Shown: positions 1 through 12,839 of the stretch, one piece after another | How positions within the stretch are numbered: the first letter of the stretch is position 1 | Layout: each line of letters begins with the position of its first letter | Source of the DNA: Musa acuminata AAA Group | Lineage: Eukaryota; Streptophyta; Magnoliopsida; Zingiberales; Musaceae | Length of the DNA stretch: 64,000 nucleotides | Reading direction: 5' to 3' | Assembly: GCF_036884655.1 (NCBI RefSeq) | Contig: NC_088340.1 | Location: 8,744,501 to 8,808,500 of the forward strand | Notes under the pieces: generated by a model | What the model saw: the letters and a program-made list of their open reading frames with translations, nothing else | The model's database searches: none | Told to the model about the DNA's origin: nothing | Made by a program: the position numbers and the translations under genes

Positions 1-29
1 CCTGTAGCTACCATCATTAAAATTTTAAG

Positions 30-148
30 AGATTGAACTTGAAGAAACTGAACAGAAGGGGTTCTTCATCCATCACAAGCCTGCTCTAAAGAAACCAAAG
101 CCACAGATGAACAATGATGTTAACCCCTTCATCTTCAAAACAAGATAA
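30..148 (+). CDS. Possible last coding exon of an unidentified gene (partial)
   Basis: A reading frame opens after a weak acceptor (TTTTAAG) near position 29 and runs 38 codons to a TAA at 146-148. It encodes a lysine-, proline- and asparagine-rich tail ending in NPFIFKTR. The same frame has a stop just upstream of the acceptor, so it would have to be a spliced terminal exon whose gene lies to the left of the window. I do not recognise the family. An open run of this length can occur by chance, so this is a weak call. It could also be non-coding leader sequence of the zinc-finger gene that follows. Confidence 0.3.
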
Positions 149-1168
149 GAAATCTCCATATGATCTGGTAACTAAATTGCTTCTTTTTTTTGCATGTGGC
201 AAAGATCATTGTTGTGCTCGTTGGTTCCTAATAGTCAATTCTTATTTTAAGTTTAAAATCTATGTTATGCTTGTGTTGTAGAAAAAATAAACAATGTGAT
301 AGATCAGGATCGATCCTGTCCTTATCCAAAGACATGTTGAATGATGTTATTTAAGTGTCTCGAAATAAGTTCCTAATGCTGATATGATGATTCACTAACA
401 GAAACCTTAAAAAAAAAAAATGAAAGATCGACTGATATTATGTTACCATTATGTCATGTGAATTTGCTGCTTGTGTTGCTTCTCTTTCTCCAACAAGCAA
501 TAAATTAAACAAAGCAACAAATTATAACTTAACTACCCGAAGACTTTGAAGTTTTAGTCAGTCTACAGCTTGTTTGTCTAGAAAGTTGAGGCAATACTCA
601 AAGTCCATACCTCTTCCAGGACAGTGGTAAGTAAATGTTATTTGGATGAAAACTATCCAATCTAATGGCAAAGTTCCTTTATCAGGATGGGCTACAGTTT
701 GAAATTTGCAATTGGACATGGTGCTTGTTGTTTCTAGGATAACATGGTCAAATATTGTTTATAGTGTTTTGTTGGACTGTAAAACTTCATGTTTGGCAAT
801 ATGTTATAATTTATCGATCCCATTTGCTTATTGTTTTGGGTCTTGGTTAGGGCCCTGATAGAGAAGGAAAGCTCACAGTTTAATCTTTTTGCATGGAGAA
901 AGATAGTGTTTAGCTGCTAACCCGTCGCTTTCTTCTATCTCTTAAATTGTCTGTTTTCTTATTCTGAATTCAATTTGAATCGCCAGATCAAGATTTTCTT
1001 TTCTTTTCTTTGCTATGTCCCAAATTAGGGACCTATTTTGCTTGTCGTATCACTCTTCTTGATATAGTTGTCTCACAGGTCAATATTAATTCTTGGGCAA
1101 AAACTTTTCAGTTGTGCATTATTAGCAATTTTAGGGCTTGTTAAATGTGGTAGCATCTGCCTTTCCAG
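149..1168. other. Gap or 5' intron region before the CCCH gene
   Basis: AT-rich sequence with no long open frame. The zinc-finger gene downstream should begin with a short first exon of about 20 codons (a basic stretch followed by a Ser-Trp-Ala motif in its relatives). I could not locate it here with confidence, so this interval may be 5' UTR intron, or the first exon may be diverged or outside the window. Confidence 0.3.
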
Positions 1169-2719
1169 GTAAGATTATTCTTAGCAGAGGATGCCCCTGC
1201 TCTTTCTGGAGCGGGGACCCAAGACCATCTCCAAGCAAAGGGTTCATGGTTATTGCATTCAGCAAGCACAGGCAATGATGATTCTTCTCTACCTCCAGGC
1301 TTTGAAGCACCTCATCCTGCATACAAGCTCAGATCTGAAATCTCACAGATTCCTTTGATCAAGTGGACATGTCCTATCCAAGTAATGGATAACTTATTCA
1401 GTTTGTCGGTTCCTAAATAGCTTGAAATTTAGTTATATCATACAGAAAATTTCTTAAGTCTGTATTGCCTGTAACATGTCATTTGCTTATCTTTTTTCCA
1501 ATTTCAGGTGTTATTGAATCCAGAGTGGCTAGTGGCTGCTGGAGAAGAAAGTGCTGAAGTGGCTGTACAGAGTCAAAGACAAGTGAGTCTTCTTGAAGCA
1601 ATTTATCCACGGTTGACTTCTGTTCCTCCAAAGTAAGTTGTCTTTGTTGTTAACATGATTTGCTATCTTTTACCTGCGTTGTCTTTTCACTAATGCCAAA
1701 CCTGAATCTAAAAATACAGTCCTTCAGTTTCATCCGTGGTACAAGACTCAGTTTACAATGACTTCCAGACTCCTGTAATTCCTGTAACTGCTATCGAAGA
1801 TGAAGATTCATCAGAACAATTCGAAACAGCAAGATCAGCAGCTGCATCTCCCCAAGTCCAACAGACAAATGATCATAATTTGCAGGGCATGATTAAAAAG
1901 CATGATCTTCCAAACCTCAATTCAGTTACCACACAGATCCAACATCGTGATGTGCAGACTATGCATCATGGTGAGATAACTGCAGGAAGGATTATACAGA
2001 TTGCGAAACCAGATGTCGCCACTGCTGCTTCTGCAGCTTTTACAGCAATCATGAAAAGCAGTGAGGATGGAAGCATGATAGATCGTGACCTTCTTATTAG
2101 TATCCTCAGTAACCCCAGCTTGGTGGAGAAACTGGTTTCAGAACATGGAGCTCCTAAACAAGCTCGGGTGCCTTTGGCTTCTGCAGCAGTCTCACGTCCT
2201 CATCCCTTTGTACCAGTTCAGGCACCGGCTCTTGCTCCAGCAGTCCCACCTCAACTCCCCCACATCAATACTGGCACTTGTTCCCCGTTCCCAGTTCTTC
2301 AAAACACGCAGATGTATCCTTTTTCCAGTTCCATGCCGCCCCAAGCTGCGAATTCTCATGCTTCGCACATTCAGATCTGTGTCCAAGCAGCAGCAAAAGA
2401 TGCAAATTATTTAAAAGGTTTAGTCCATCAGCATGGTGGTGAGAAGCAAGATGCCCCAGATCTCAATTTTGTACATGCTGCTAATTACCAAAACAACATT
2501 GCGGCCACAAATGCTGTTGATCCTTTTGGGTCTACGCAGCAAAGAGAAGCGAGGCCTAAGATCCCAAGGCCTTGTGCCTACTTCAACACCCCTAAGGGGT
2601 GTCGGCATGGGGAAAGCTGCTCGTATCAGCATGTCCCTTCTTTACCGCGGCGGATGGAGCAGCCAAGAGGATCAAAAAGAATTAAATTAGATAGAGGAAT
2701 TGCTGGCAGGAACTATTAA
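1169..2719 (+). CDS. CCCH zinc-finger protein, Arabidopsis C3H6-like (5' incomplete)
   Basis: Three exons are visible: 1169-1381, 1508-1632 and 1720-2719. They join in frame with GT-AG borders to give 445 residues. The first exon starts with VRLFLAEDAP and contains LPPGFE and IPLIKWTCP. The second has VLLNPEWLVAAGEES and LLEAIYPR. These are hallmarks of the plant family that includes Arabidopsis At1g19860 (C3H6). The last exon is long, low-complexity and rich in Ala, Pro and Gln. It ends in a single zinc finger, C-x8-C-x5-C-x3-H (from CAYFNTPKGC to the His of CSYQH), then a basic tail with KRIKL that could act in nuclear import. CCCH fingers usually bind RNA; the specific role of this family is poorly known. 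The short first exon was not found. The IQD gene next door lies tail to tail with this one. Confidence 0.85.
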
Positions 2720-3872
2720 GTTCTGGTCGATCCGACGTTCTTTTTCTTCTTCTTTCTTATTCATTCGTGGCTAGTACATACACAGCGATCTTCACTGCTT
2801 CCCATCATAATTTTTGCTACATTTTTTTCATTGCAATGTAAAATGACAAAGTTGTCTAGAATTCAGAGTCTGTGCATTGATTATACTTCATTCATTATGT
2901 TTGTGTGAGATGATTAAGTTTAATTATCCCAAGGCAACAAATTAATATTGTTGGTTTTCTTCACATCAAAGCAAAGCATCTGTGAAATAGCCACAAGCGA
3001 ATCAGCGATTGCTATCTCATGGATGACAGCGGGTTCGTCAAGTAGGTAGAGGGTCGGGCAAATTCGGAACAATATTGACCGTTGAACAGCATGTATTATG
3101 GCTGATATCGGCGTTGTGAGCTCTCTTCTATTTTGGTCATAAAAATTTTGCAGGTTTACTTGTATGTGGTGTTATGAATATTTTTTGATGTCTATAAAAT
3201 TGCAATCTTACATATACAATTCAACAGTACAACAACAATGATAGTTTGCCGGTATGCTCATTTTCTTATAAGTTCACAAGAGATTACATATTGAGAGGTT
3301 AATCTCTTACGAATGGATATTGTAAGAGCTACGCCCGACTCGTGCAAAACTATCCAACTCATGGCGGTATGCATACTGTGCAAAGGACGACGAGAGTGAG
3401 GAGAAGAAGAAAGAGGACGAGAAGGGCTGTCTTTGCCTCGCAAGATTACTAGGCAGGAGGAGCAAGAAAGAGAGTATAATATTTTATTAGTGAGCTTACC
3501 TCCTACAAGTCGGAGAGTAAAGACATAAAGTGGCTTCGAAACTACTACCGCTTCCTTCCAAAAGGGGTTTAACTTTGTTTCTCATGATTCTCATGTGAAA
3601 CAACTAATAATGATTCTCATGTCGTCCGATTAACTTTGTTTTTTTTTTATTATTATTTTTAAATGATGATATAATAATATAGTCTTCACTTACTAAATTA
3701 GATATATATTTTTGAAAAATATAAAGAGTGAGATTTTAAAACCTCGACGTTTAATAAGTGAATTTACTAATATTTTATATGTACAATACGTGAAATGAGG
3801 TTCTAAATCTCAATATTTAGTAAGTAAATCTCTCGCACTATAATCAATCAATATCACAGGTGTAAAATATAG
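2720..3872. other. 3' UTR and intergenic DNA, no gene seen
   Basis: The first roughly 230 bases are T-rich and likely 3' UTR of the CCCH gene. The remainder is AT-rich. A purine-rich stretch at about 3390-3470 gives only a short minus-strand open frame with no recognisable domain. Confidence 0.4.
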
Positions 3873-6160
3873 GTTTTGAATCAAAATTAATTTTGAACCA
3901 AATCAAATTATATCTATAGAGATAACATAAATTATATCTAAGAACATTATGCAAGTCATGAATATCAAATCAATATTCATGAGATCGCGAGTATCAAATT
4001 GAATCATATTATTCAATCGATCTCGCAATCATATTATTCGACTCAGATGAAGACTTGCCTCACTCAATCATGGAACAAAATATAAAGTTATCAACTTGGT
4101 CTTCTTGATGCAATGATGGATGAAGAAGATCTTATTGTCTAATCCTTAAGAGGATTGGGGACAAAATATAAAGAATTGATTGTTGCAATCCGCAACCATA
4201 ATAATCATATCTCTTTTGAAGAACTTATGATAAGATCATCCATCATGAAGAGTTTTTAAAGAAGGATGAAAAGGGTGATGCATTCACTGATACGTGATTT
4301 TTCTGATCAACGCAAAAATGATGGTATTCAACATCGCCCTCCTTTACAATGTTGAAATCAATATCATCAAGAAAACATCTTCTGGTGAGTCTCACATTAT
4401 TTGTCAATATTGTGACAAATGAGGATATACTATTCATAAATGATATAAGTTATTCTCTCGTTTACGCCCCAATCCTACATACTATTAGTCATATTGCTAT
4501 CAAGCCGATCGTTTCACAAAGTTAGTTGATCGGCTCTACTACCTCTCATCATTTCATTATAGATTTACAAAATTTATCTTAAAATCAAGCTTGTAAAAGA
4601 CCAGATAATATTATAATCGATGATGATATTTTGGTCTAAATATAACTCATACAAGATTTGCTCAACTTTCCTCACATTCTAGAATATTTAATCTTAAAAA
4701 AAATCCTTTGGTGTTTCTTCTATCTAATAAAATTTAATTTCTGTCTTGTTTTTACATGATAAATAGAACATTTATTGAATTTTTTTCCTATTTACTTTGT
4801 TGTAAAGGATCTCGCCATGAGGGCACCTCTAGTTGGTGAGTAACATGGCACTCTGTCATAGAGCACTAATGAGTATCAAAACCTTTTGTGGTAATTGGTA
4901 TCATCACTGTCTTGGATATCCCTCTCCAGAAACTTTAGCTATTTGTTATCTTTTATCTTCCGATAATATGAATAATTTTTCTTGTGAGTCCTAATTTGAT
5001 AATAAAAACACATATTTACCTTTTGGTATTTCATCTCTTAAGAGCTATAGTCCATTTGATTTAATTTATACTAATGTGTGGGTCTTGCACTCTTTACTTC
5101 ACATAATGATCTTCGTTATTATATAATTTTATTGATCATTTTATGAAATATATATGGCTATATCCTTTACGTCTCAAATCAAATGTTTCATCTATGTTTG
5201 TCAAATTTAAAAATATTATTAAAAAATTTTCAAAACTTCGATTGGAAGAGAATTTTAAAAATTAGTTATCTTGAATCTCATGATATTCAACATCTCAAAA
5301 CTTTGGCATATACTTTTGAAAATAATGACTTACTCTTTTATATACTATCAAATTATCTTTAATTTTTTGATCATATGTCTTTCAAACAATTGTCTATCTC
5401 ATAAATCCACTCCCCACACTTTTACTTGATTTTCAATCTCCATTCTTAAAATTATTTAAAACCATAAGTTTTTAGTTATTTGTGTTATTCATGGTTACGA
5501 TCATACTCACACAATAAATTTAAACCATAAGTTTTTAGTTATTTGTGTTATTCATGGTTACGATCATACTCACACAATAAACTTGAACATTGCTCTCGTC
5601 CATGCATGCATTATTATCGGCTATTGTAATGCACAAAGTGCATACAAATGTCTTGATTTTTTACTAATAAAGTCTATATTTCTAGACATGTTTGTTTCGT
5701 TGAAAATGAATTCCCCTACCCTAATAAAGCCATCGTTCATATATGGTCTTCTTCATCACCAGCTATCATGTCACCCTCTCTTTTTAGTCTACCCACATCT
5801 GAATCCACTTTTTCGTTTGCGTCTACAAATCCACAACCCACTAACACGTCTTATGCAACACCTCACCACCCTAATGCATTATTGTTCATTTATCACCGTG
5901 AGGGTCACATCATAATTTTATTGTCACAGACAATAATAGTACGCTCATCACAGGCTAATATTCTCAACAAAAAAAACTTTTATCAAAATCTCAATTTATC
6001 TTACTCATATCCAAGATTGATATCTCCAATGGGAGTATCATTTTGCGTTAAATCAAATCAAATTACATCTATAAAAATCACATAAATTATATGAAAAAAG
6101 ATTATGAAATATCACGAATATCAAATCAATCATATCAAGAGATATTATTTCTTGACATCA
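3873..6160 (+). mobile_element. Decayed Ty1/copia retrotransposon
   Basis: Fragments of copia protein appear in order on the + strand across many stops and shifts. A gag (UBN2-type) piece reads DEEDLIV then RGLGTKYKELIVAIRN at about 4110-4195. A zinc knuckle at 4402-4443 has its His changed to Tyr and its final Cys changed to a TGA stop. A GAG-pre-integrase piece (HHCLGYPSPETLA, about 4900-4945) and integrase-like pieces (about 5030-5420) follow. No reverse transcriptase is visible. Related sequence of about 90 bp flanks the region (about 3890-3975 and 6050-6145, both with AAATCAAATTA and AATATCAAATCAAT) and may be what remains of short LTRs. No functional protein remains. Confidence 0.7.
5458..5582. 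repeat. 63-bp tandem duplication inside the copia relic
   Basis: A unit beginning AAACCATAAGTTTTTAG and ending CACACAATAAA is present twice head to tail with a 63-base period. The copies are almost identical although the surrounding element is heavily decayed, so the duplication is much younger than the element. Confidence 0.9.
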
Positions 6161-6954
6161 TACAGGATTATTTATATATTCTTCAGTAATCATTTCATAT
6201 ATTTTATTATTAATTAGCTAAGTTTTGATGTCTAAATAAATGTATCATCATGTAACACAAATCATTGAAGTGAATTAACAATTTCATATTCTCTAATTAT
6301 CTTTTGGTTCTCCAATTCTTTCAAACCTACTAATGTTTTATATGCACAAAAATATATCCCCTGGAATTACAAATAATAAATGAATTTAGTATACCACCAG
6401 ATTTGTAATTCAAGTTGAGCATACATAAAAGTGAGCTCGATGCTAACACGCGATAGAGGATGCAAGATTAGCTTAATATTTACAAAGCATGTTATGTTAA
6501 CAAACAAGATTATGTTAGCTTTAGCTTTCAGATAGAATGACAATGATTAAAAATTTGAGCAATAAAACTGTCAGGAACTTACGATATCGCCAAGAACAGG
6601 TAGCTAACTGCCAGCCCAATGTTTATGGTGGTCATCAAAAAGATGAGATAGCCTGTCTTACAGAAGTACATAACAAAACTTGCAACATACATGCATACGA
6701 TAAATACATTAAACTCACCCTGTAACAAACGCTCAACAGCATCAAACCTTGTACCGCGCACACACATAGTTCATTCCAACATATCACCTGATGTGTAGGA
6801 GCTTCTCAGTATTGGTAATGTACACACCACTACATTGTAAGCTCCTCTTCCAAGCCCAATGAGCTTAATTAGAAGCCGACTCTCCTACAAATATAGCATT
6901 AGCATCATTGCGTTCAAGTATGGATTCGGATCATATGTTGCTCTTGAGGTTTGA
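6161..6954. other. Intergenic and 3' UTR region of the IQD gene
   Basis: AT-rich with no supported gene. The part nearest 6955 should hold the 3' UTR of the minus-strand IQD gene. Short open frames on both strands at 6537-6767 overlap each other and show no domain. Confidence 0.4.
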
Positions 6955-9900
6955 TCATCTTTGCCATCTTCTCTCTGTAGAAGATAGAACTTAAACGTGT
7001 CAGATGGTGAGAGAAGCCAAGTAGTTAAGGTCGACAAAAGGAAAAAAAAAAATAGTATGTTGGATGATTACTAAGTTTGAGAGCTCATGATGCAGATAAT
7101 TATCAATTTATTATCCAGAAAATAAAATTTTCCTCGTGCAATATCTAGAATGAAGCAGCACAAACTACCAACATAAACAGTGCATTTCCACTCCCAACTA
7201 GAAATAAGCATTTCATTAGGAGGTTATTTATTGTACACCTAAAATAGGGAGATCGTTCATGTTATAATTAAATCACATTTATTAGCATTTCACACAAGAA
7301 TGCAATAGAATCTGCAGCACCTAGTGTTAATGGAATCAGTAGCTCACCAGCAGAATTATGAGGAGAATGAGCTTCGTTGCCCTTTGCACTCTGCTGGGCT
7401 TGTGATGCTGAACTTTGCATGTGTGGCGATGAATTCTGCTTTCCATTTTCAATAGGCAAGGAATGTCTTTTCTTGGGCTGGCTATCATGCAGATCAGGGC
7501 TGGATTTTGGAGATGTATTAACATGGGCTCTCGCTCTTGCAGATGCAGTGGCTTGCATATAACCTGGAAGAGAATTGCTACTACTGAGCCTAGGTTCCTG
7601 ATCAACATGATCAGTCTTTGCTATCCCAAATGAGTTACGCCGCTTGGGAATCTTTGAATCCTTAGTTATACGATCTGTGCTACTTCTTCCACTTGAATCA
7701 TTATTGGGTTTAGAGGGTGATCTTTTACCAATCGATTGAGACCTTCGCCTCTCAGCAGGTGTGTCATTGTCTTTCTGACTCTTTTTGGCATTTACAGAGA
7801 CATCACTAGATGGGGTTCCATGTAAATCAGGGACTGTCGCAAGGCTTCTGGGAGTTCCTTCAGGTGATCTAGCTTGTTCCAGCATACCTTCCACATGAGT
7901 CGGTACATTGGAATTAGTTGGCTCAGCTGGATGTTGATCAACCTGCGGCAAGTTGATGGAAGCATTCAAGTTAGCCATTGACTGGTCAGTTCCATCAGGT
8001 CTCCTGTTAGCATCCAAGTTAGAAAGGTCAAAAGCATTCTCAGCATCAGCAATAATGGCATAATTCTCTTTCTCCAGGGCTCCAATTTCAATAACAATTT
8101 CCCCACCTTCAGTTTCAGATTTGTCCGGTGAGTCAAGCGTCGAGGAGATAGATATTTCAGTGCCACACTCTGAAACTGCTGCTTGAATCCTCGAATCATT
8201 GAATATCAAATTCTCTGCTGAAATTGCTTCATTGTTATTTGTAAAAGAATTATTCTGAATACTATGGCTCTCTGTTTTTGATTTCAATCCAGCAGCAGAA
8301 CTAACAGATCGACCAACATTTGACATTGAACTCAGTTCTTCAAACTTTGACTGAGCTGCAACAAATGCTGGATTGCACGGTTTTCTTGAAACAATCACAA
8401 ATTTCTTGCCTTCCTTCTCTAGTGTTTCAGAGGATGCCCTTTCAGCACTATGCTTGGAACTGTCTCTCACAGATTGAAGCTTATCAGGTACAGTAGTAAC
8501 TAATATTTCCAAACTTTGATTTGGTTGCAATTGTTTATTATCTGATACACAATCCATATTTTCCTTATTGACCATCTTGGTGTCCGTACAATCTTGGGAC
8601 ATGGTGTTGAAAAGCTCATTTTTCAGTTCTGAATTTTCCACATCAACCCTCAATAAAGGATTGAATGAATTATTTGGAGCAATTACTGGAGTCTGAAACT
8701 CGAAGTTGCCAACATTTTCAATCACTGAACTCCTTTTACCATCTGCCAGGATTAGTTCTGCTGGAGAATCCGATAACAATGAGGAAGCTGCATATGGGTT
8801 CTCTTTTGCTGGTTCACTCTCTACCATATTAGCATTCTCTTCTACTGACCAATTGTCATGATTCAAATTTTGCTCCTGTTGTTTGCCTACTCCTGATGAT
8901 ATTAAAGCTGTCCATATTTCCAACCACTTCCATGCTGAATCAGACTTTGACGGATCACATTTTATGTAAATGGTTTTTGTCCTTGGTGTAGTTTCCAAAA
9001 GCTTGGAAAGAATACAAAGATGAAAGCTCACAGTATAGCAAATCAGACGGAGAGAAATCCAGTAAATCAAGAAAACATAACAATTAGCCATACCTGACGA
9101 ACAAGGCCATTTGAGAGTACTAGCTTGTTTGATGCTTTATTTGATTTCACAAAAGAATCTCCCTTCTCCTAAGAAAGAATGAAAAAAATAATTAAAAAAG
9201 CATTTAATATCATGTTATGGCATTAATGACATTCTCTGTCCGCATTAATCAGTAAGATGTGATGTACATGCTTGGTGAAACGCTCAAACATAAGCCTGAC
9301 AAGTATTTACCTTCCACTAGAATCCTCAACATCAAATGTCACTAGCATTCTCGATATCAACTTAGCTATGACAACACCATGACCACCATTAGGACCATTG
9401 TAATGAATTAACACAGAAGACATTTTAAAAAAGATGAATGAAAGAGATTGTGCTAACGCCACCAAGTTCATGAGGATCTGGAGCCTGTTTCACATAGTTG
9501 TGTGCATACAAGCACTGGTTTGAAACAATTGGCACATAAGCAGTGTCAAGATCAAAATAACAGTCAAATATGAATCAACATTCCAAGGAATGACCAATGA
9601 CTAAGTAGTTCAAATACAAAAAAGAATGGATTCTACCATGCTAAGACACGTCCATAAAAATTGTCAATTCAAGGACTCATCTAAGTCCAAAATGAAAGCA
9701 ACACATCAAAAGTTCTAGAAGTTCTTGAGATATTGTTCCATAATAATGATCAGGTTAGTAGCATGTATTTGTAAGTTCTAGCGCTCTACTATTCTAGATT
9801 TAAAATGTAATTAAAGTAAACATCACTAATAATTTAATGGATCTCTGGTTATCTACCTGGAATTTTTCTTCTGGTGAAGTGAGCTTCCCAATTAACTTAT

Positions 9901-12748
9901 GAGCATGACGAGCCCTTATAAGTGATTGCATTCTTATGATGGCCTGAATACACCGCAAAGATCCAATTGCCTGCCTCTTGACCAAATATCCACGTATAGC
10001 GGCTTGCAACTTGACAACAATCTTGAGTTTGAGGAGCCTTTTCTCAGCCTAAAATTATCTTTTAAATATAAGAGAAACTAAACAGATGTGATAGAAATAA
10101 TACAAGATTCAGAATAAAGTAAGTTTATACCAAATATGCCCTTATTGCTGCCTGAATAACAATAGCATCATATTGACTGAGGGTAGACCCAGCTGGGGTT
10201 ATACTTCTGTTAGAACTTGATGGAGGAGCTTCAGTATTTACTATGCCTGATGACGATGGAGCCGTTTCAATTGGCTTTTCTTGTACTTCAGCTCTTTCAG
10301 GTAAAGAATATTTTGGTGAATTGAAATTAATAGTTGAGATTTCTTGGTTATCCTTGATAGAGCAAACAGAAATAGGTTCTGAGACAGCAGTGTTGCTAAG
10401 CACTCGATGCTTGGATGATCTCCTACAGAAGCTCCACCTATGCTTGTCTGATGAAGCTTTGTCCTGAAAAGAATTATATGATATCCGCTAACCAGCTAAG
10501 CACCAAGAAGAAGAAGAGAACTTTTGAAGCCAACAAAAGTGTCAATGTCAACATTTATGTTTTGACAAATGCTACATTTAGTTTAGAGAATAGACACCCA
10601 AAGTAGCACAAGTTAACCAATACATGACCTGAAGACATATCAAAACCAAGCATTAAATCAAATGCAAGCTTGTAAAACATTCAAGTTGGTCATAGTTAGC
10701 TAATGCACTTACCAACTAAACGATGGGTACATGTGACTAGAAATGCCTTATCAACTTGTACTATTAGCTATAGAAAACTTAGTTTATTGAACTATCCTTG
10801 AATGAGAGTCAAAGTATCGTTTTGAGGCCTTCACATCAATGAGCAACAGTTTGGTCCATAAAGTGTTGTTTTGCGACAATGATTTGGGTGATATCTCAGA
10901 ACATAATTTGGTCCATAAACATCATTTTGTCGCAATAAACACCTCTCACCATGTTCAAGCTGCTAAAGTGGGAGACTGAAAATATGCTTATACTGCATCA
11001 GTCCATCACCCACACTCAATGTGGCACTGCTTCAGGATATTACTCATTTGCATTCTTCATTTCTGCATTGGCTCGATGAGCATGCAAAAGGATGTCGAAT
11101 CACATTTTTGTATTTTCCTTAAGATTCCTGCACAATTTGTGCCATGCTTAAAATAGTTTATTTTTGCTTTGTATTCCCATGTTCTATTGTCACCTGATAA
11201 ACTTCATTTATTTTTGCTTAAGATTCCTGCACAATTTGTGCCATGCTTAAAATAGTTTATTTTTGCTTTGTATTCCCATGTTCTATTCCCACTTTAGCAG
11301 CTTGAACATAATTTGGTCCATAAACATCATTTTGTCGCAATAAACACCTCTCACCATGTTCAAGCTGCTAAAGTGGGAGACTGAAAATATGCTTATACTG
11401 CATCAGTCCATCACCCACACTCAATGTGGCACTGCTTCAGGATATTACTCATTTGCATTCTTCATTTCTGCATTGGCTCGATGAGCATGCAAAAGGATGT
11501 CGAATCACATTTTTGTATTTTCCTTAAGATTCCTGCACAATTTGTGCCATGCTTAAAATAGTTTATTTTTGCTTTGTATTCCCATGTTCTATTGTCACCT
11601 GATAAACTTCATGCCTTTTACTTTCCCGATGGATGCTTAATGGATAATATTTTATGAAGTTTGGTAGAAGGAAAATGGTACCAATTCATGAAAACTACCA
11701 AAGATAACAAATACCAAATTTTCATGAGGGAATCTAGAAATCTACTCTGATGTTATCCATGAGCAATTGCAATTATTGACTGTTTCAATCAGGATTTGCA
11801 GACTACAAATTGACCAAACAAATAACATGTCCCTAAGCTCTAACTGCAAGTAGGTGTCTGATTCCTTCTAAGTTTAGTGGCATAAATGAACAGATATAAC
11901 ATATATTGACTGACTGAGTATGCGACAAAGTGAAAAAGTAAAAACAGGCTATAGTTCTCTCCTAACACTTCCTGTGATGCTGCATTTTGCCAATCTGAGG
12001 CCAGAAGTGCAAAATAGGATTTATCATCTTCCTTTTTCCTCTTTCCTTGGTCTCCTGTAAAAAAGGGAATTCCGACAACGAAGAACCATGCCAAGTAACA
12101 ACTCCATCCAATTCACCCGGTTAAAAGTGCATGGCCAGGATTTGCTGAGCCGGATCTATATCAGCGGCGCTTTAGCATTTTCGTACTCCACAGGCTGTAA
12201 TAACTTAGCACTGTTCAGTGGCAGATGAATAGAGTACGAGACCCCAGTGAAGAACATCCTTGCTTCCAAACAGTCCCTTAACAACCCTCCTCCTCGGATC
12301 CAATAGGATACAGATCATCCACTTAGAACCATACACTGTAAGCAAGGAATCAAGATGCAAACCGGCTGTCCCAACCGTCCACATTCTCAGAAAGCACTAA
12401 TAATACATCAAGCAAACGAAAAATGCAGCTCAATAAGTCGCTGATTTAGCTAATCGGGAAAGAATTTCTGTTAATCTAGAGGAACCAAAATGATTCCTCA
12501 TTGTTTGGGATAGAAATGGCACTCGAGAGATCCAGGTTGACGGATCTGAACCAGGGCCCAGCCGAAGCCGGATAAGACAAAGATCCGGCAAGCTTCAGTT
12601 CAAACACGCCAGATCGATCAGACAAGGATCCCGAACAAACCGAACAAGAAGATCACGTTACCTCTCCGTGCGCTAGCTCGTCGTTGTCGACCGCGTCTCC
12701 GCCACCGCAGCCGATGATCTTGAAGCATGAACAGTTGGGCCTGGCCAT
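6955..12748 (-). CDS. IQ-domain protein, Arabidopsis IQD32-like
   Basis: Six exons on the minus strand, in transcript order 12662-12748, 10131-10463, 9857-10048, 9094-9168, 7348-9001 and 6955-6974, make 786 residues. The start (MARPNCSCFKIIGCGGGD) matches the family opening. Exons 2-3 carry the IQ67-type region: AIVIQAAIRAYL, then LLKLKIVVKLQAAIRGYLV and LRCIQAIIRMQSLIRARHAH, with basic IQ motifs for calmodulin. Exon 5 has SKSDSAWKWLEIW, a long Ser/Glu-rich acidic stretch, basic stretches (KIPKRRNSFG, KKRHSLP) and the DUF4005 signature LPGYMQATASARARA. The last exon is only 20 bases and supplies RRWQR and the stop; reading through its donor would add a false tail. IQD proteins are calmodulin-binding scaffolds at microtubules, plasma membrane or nucleus. 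Intron 1 (about 2.2 kb) holds a complex repeat. A CT-rich leader precedes the start. Confidence 0.93.
10901..11612. repeat. 307-bp duplication with partial third copy and inverted 20-mer, in IQD intron 1
   Basis: Copy 1 spans 10901-11207 and copy 2 spans 11306-11612. They look identical at all 307 positions. Between them, 11218-11287 repeats 70 bases of the unit (matching 11119-11188), and 11288-11307 is the reverse complement of 10953-10972 (GTTCAAGCTGCTAAAGTGGG). The arrangement is full copy, direct partial copy, short inverted piece, full copy. No terminal inverted repeats or coding content are seen, so this looks like a replication-type rearrangement and not a transposon. Confidence 0.95.
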
Positions 12749-12818
12749 CTCCTCCGCCTTCTCGGTCTTCTTGTTCTCCGATCGCTTTGGCTCTAGGTTC
12801 GGATTAGGTTTTGTCCTT

Positions 12819-12839
12819 GAGAGAGAGAGAGAGAGAGAG
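12819..12839. repeat. (GA)n tract in the 5' leader region of the IQD gene
   Basis: About ten GA units on + (CT on the transcribed minus strand), roughly 70 bases upstream of the IQD start codon. CT-rich leaders near the transcription start are common in plants. Confidence 0.8.

Noticed and set aside
1081..1125. Candidate first exon of the CCCH gene with a Ser-Trp-Ala triplet
   Set aside because: No donor GT at the right place, and the frame does not lead into the exon starting at 1169.
12000..12070. Possible extra exon in IQD intron 1 after a CAG acceptor
   Set aside because: It meets a stop in the required frame. Direct joining of the exon ending at 12662 to the one starting at 10463 gives a family-like sequence.
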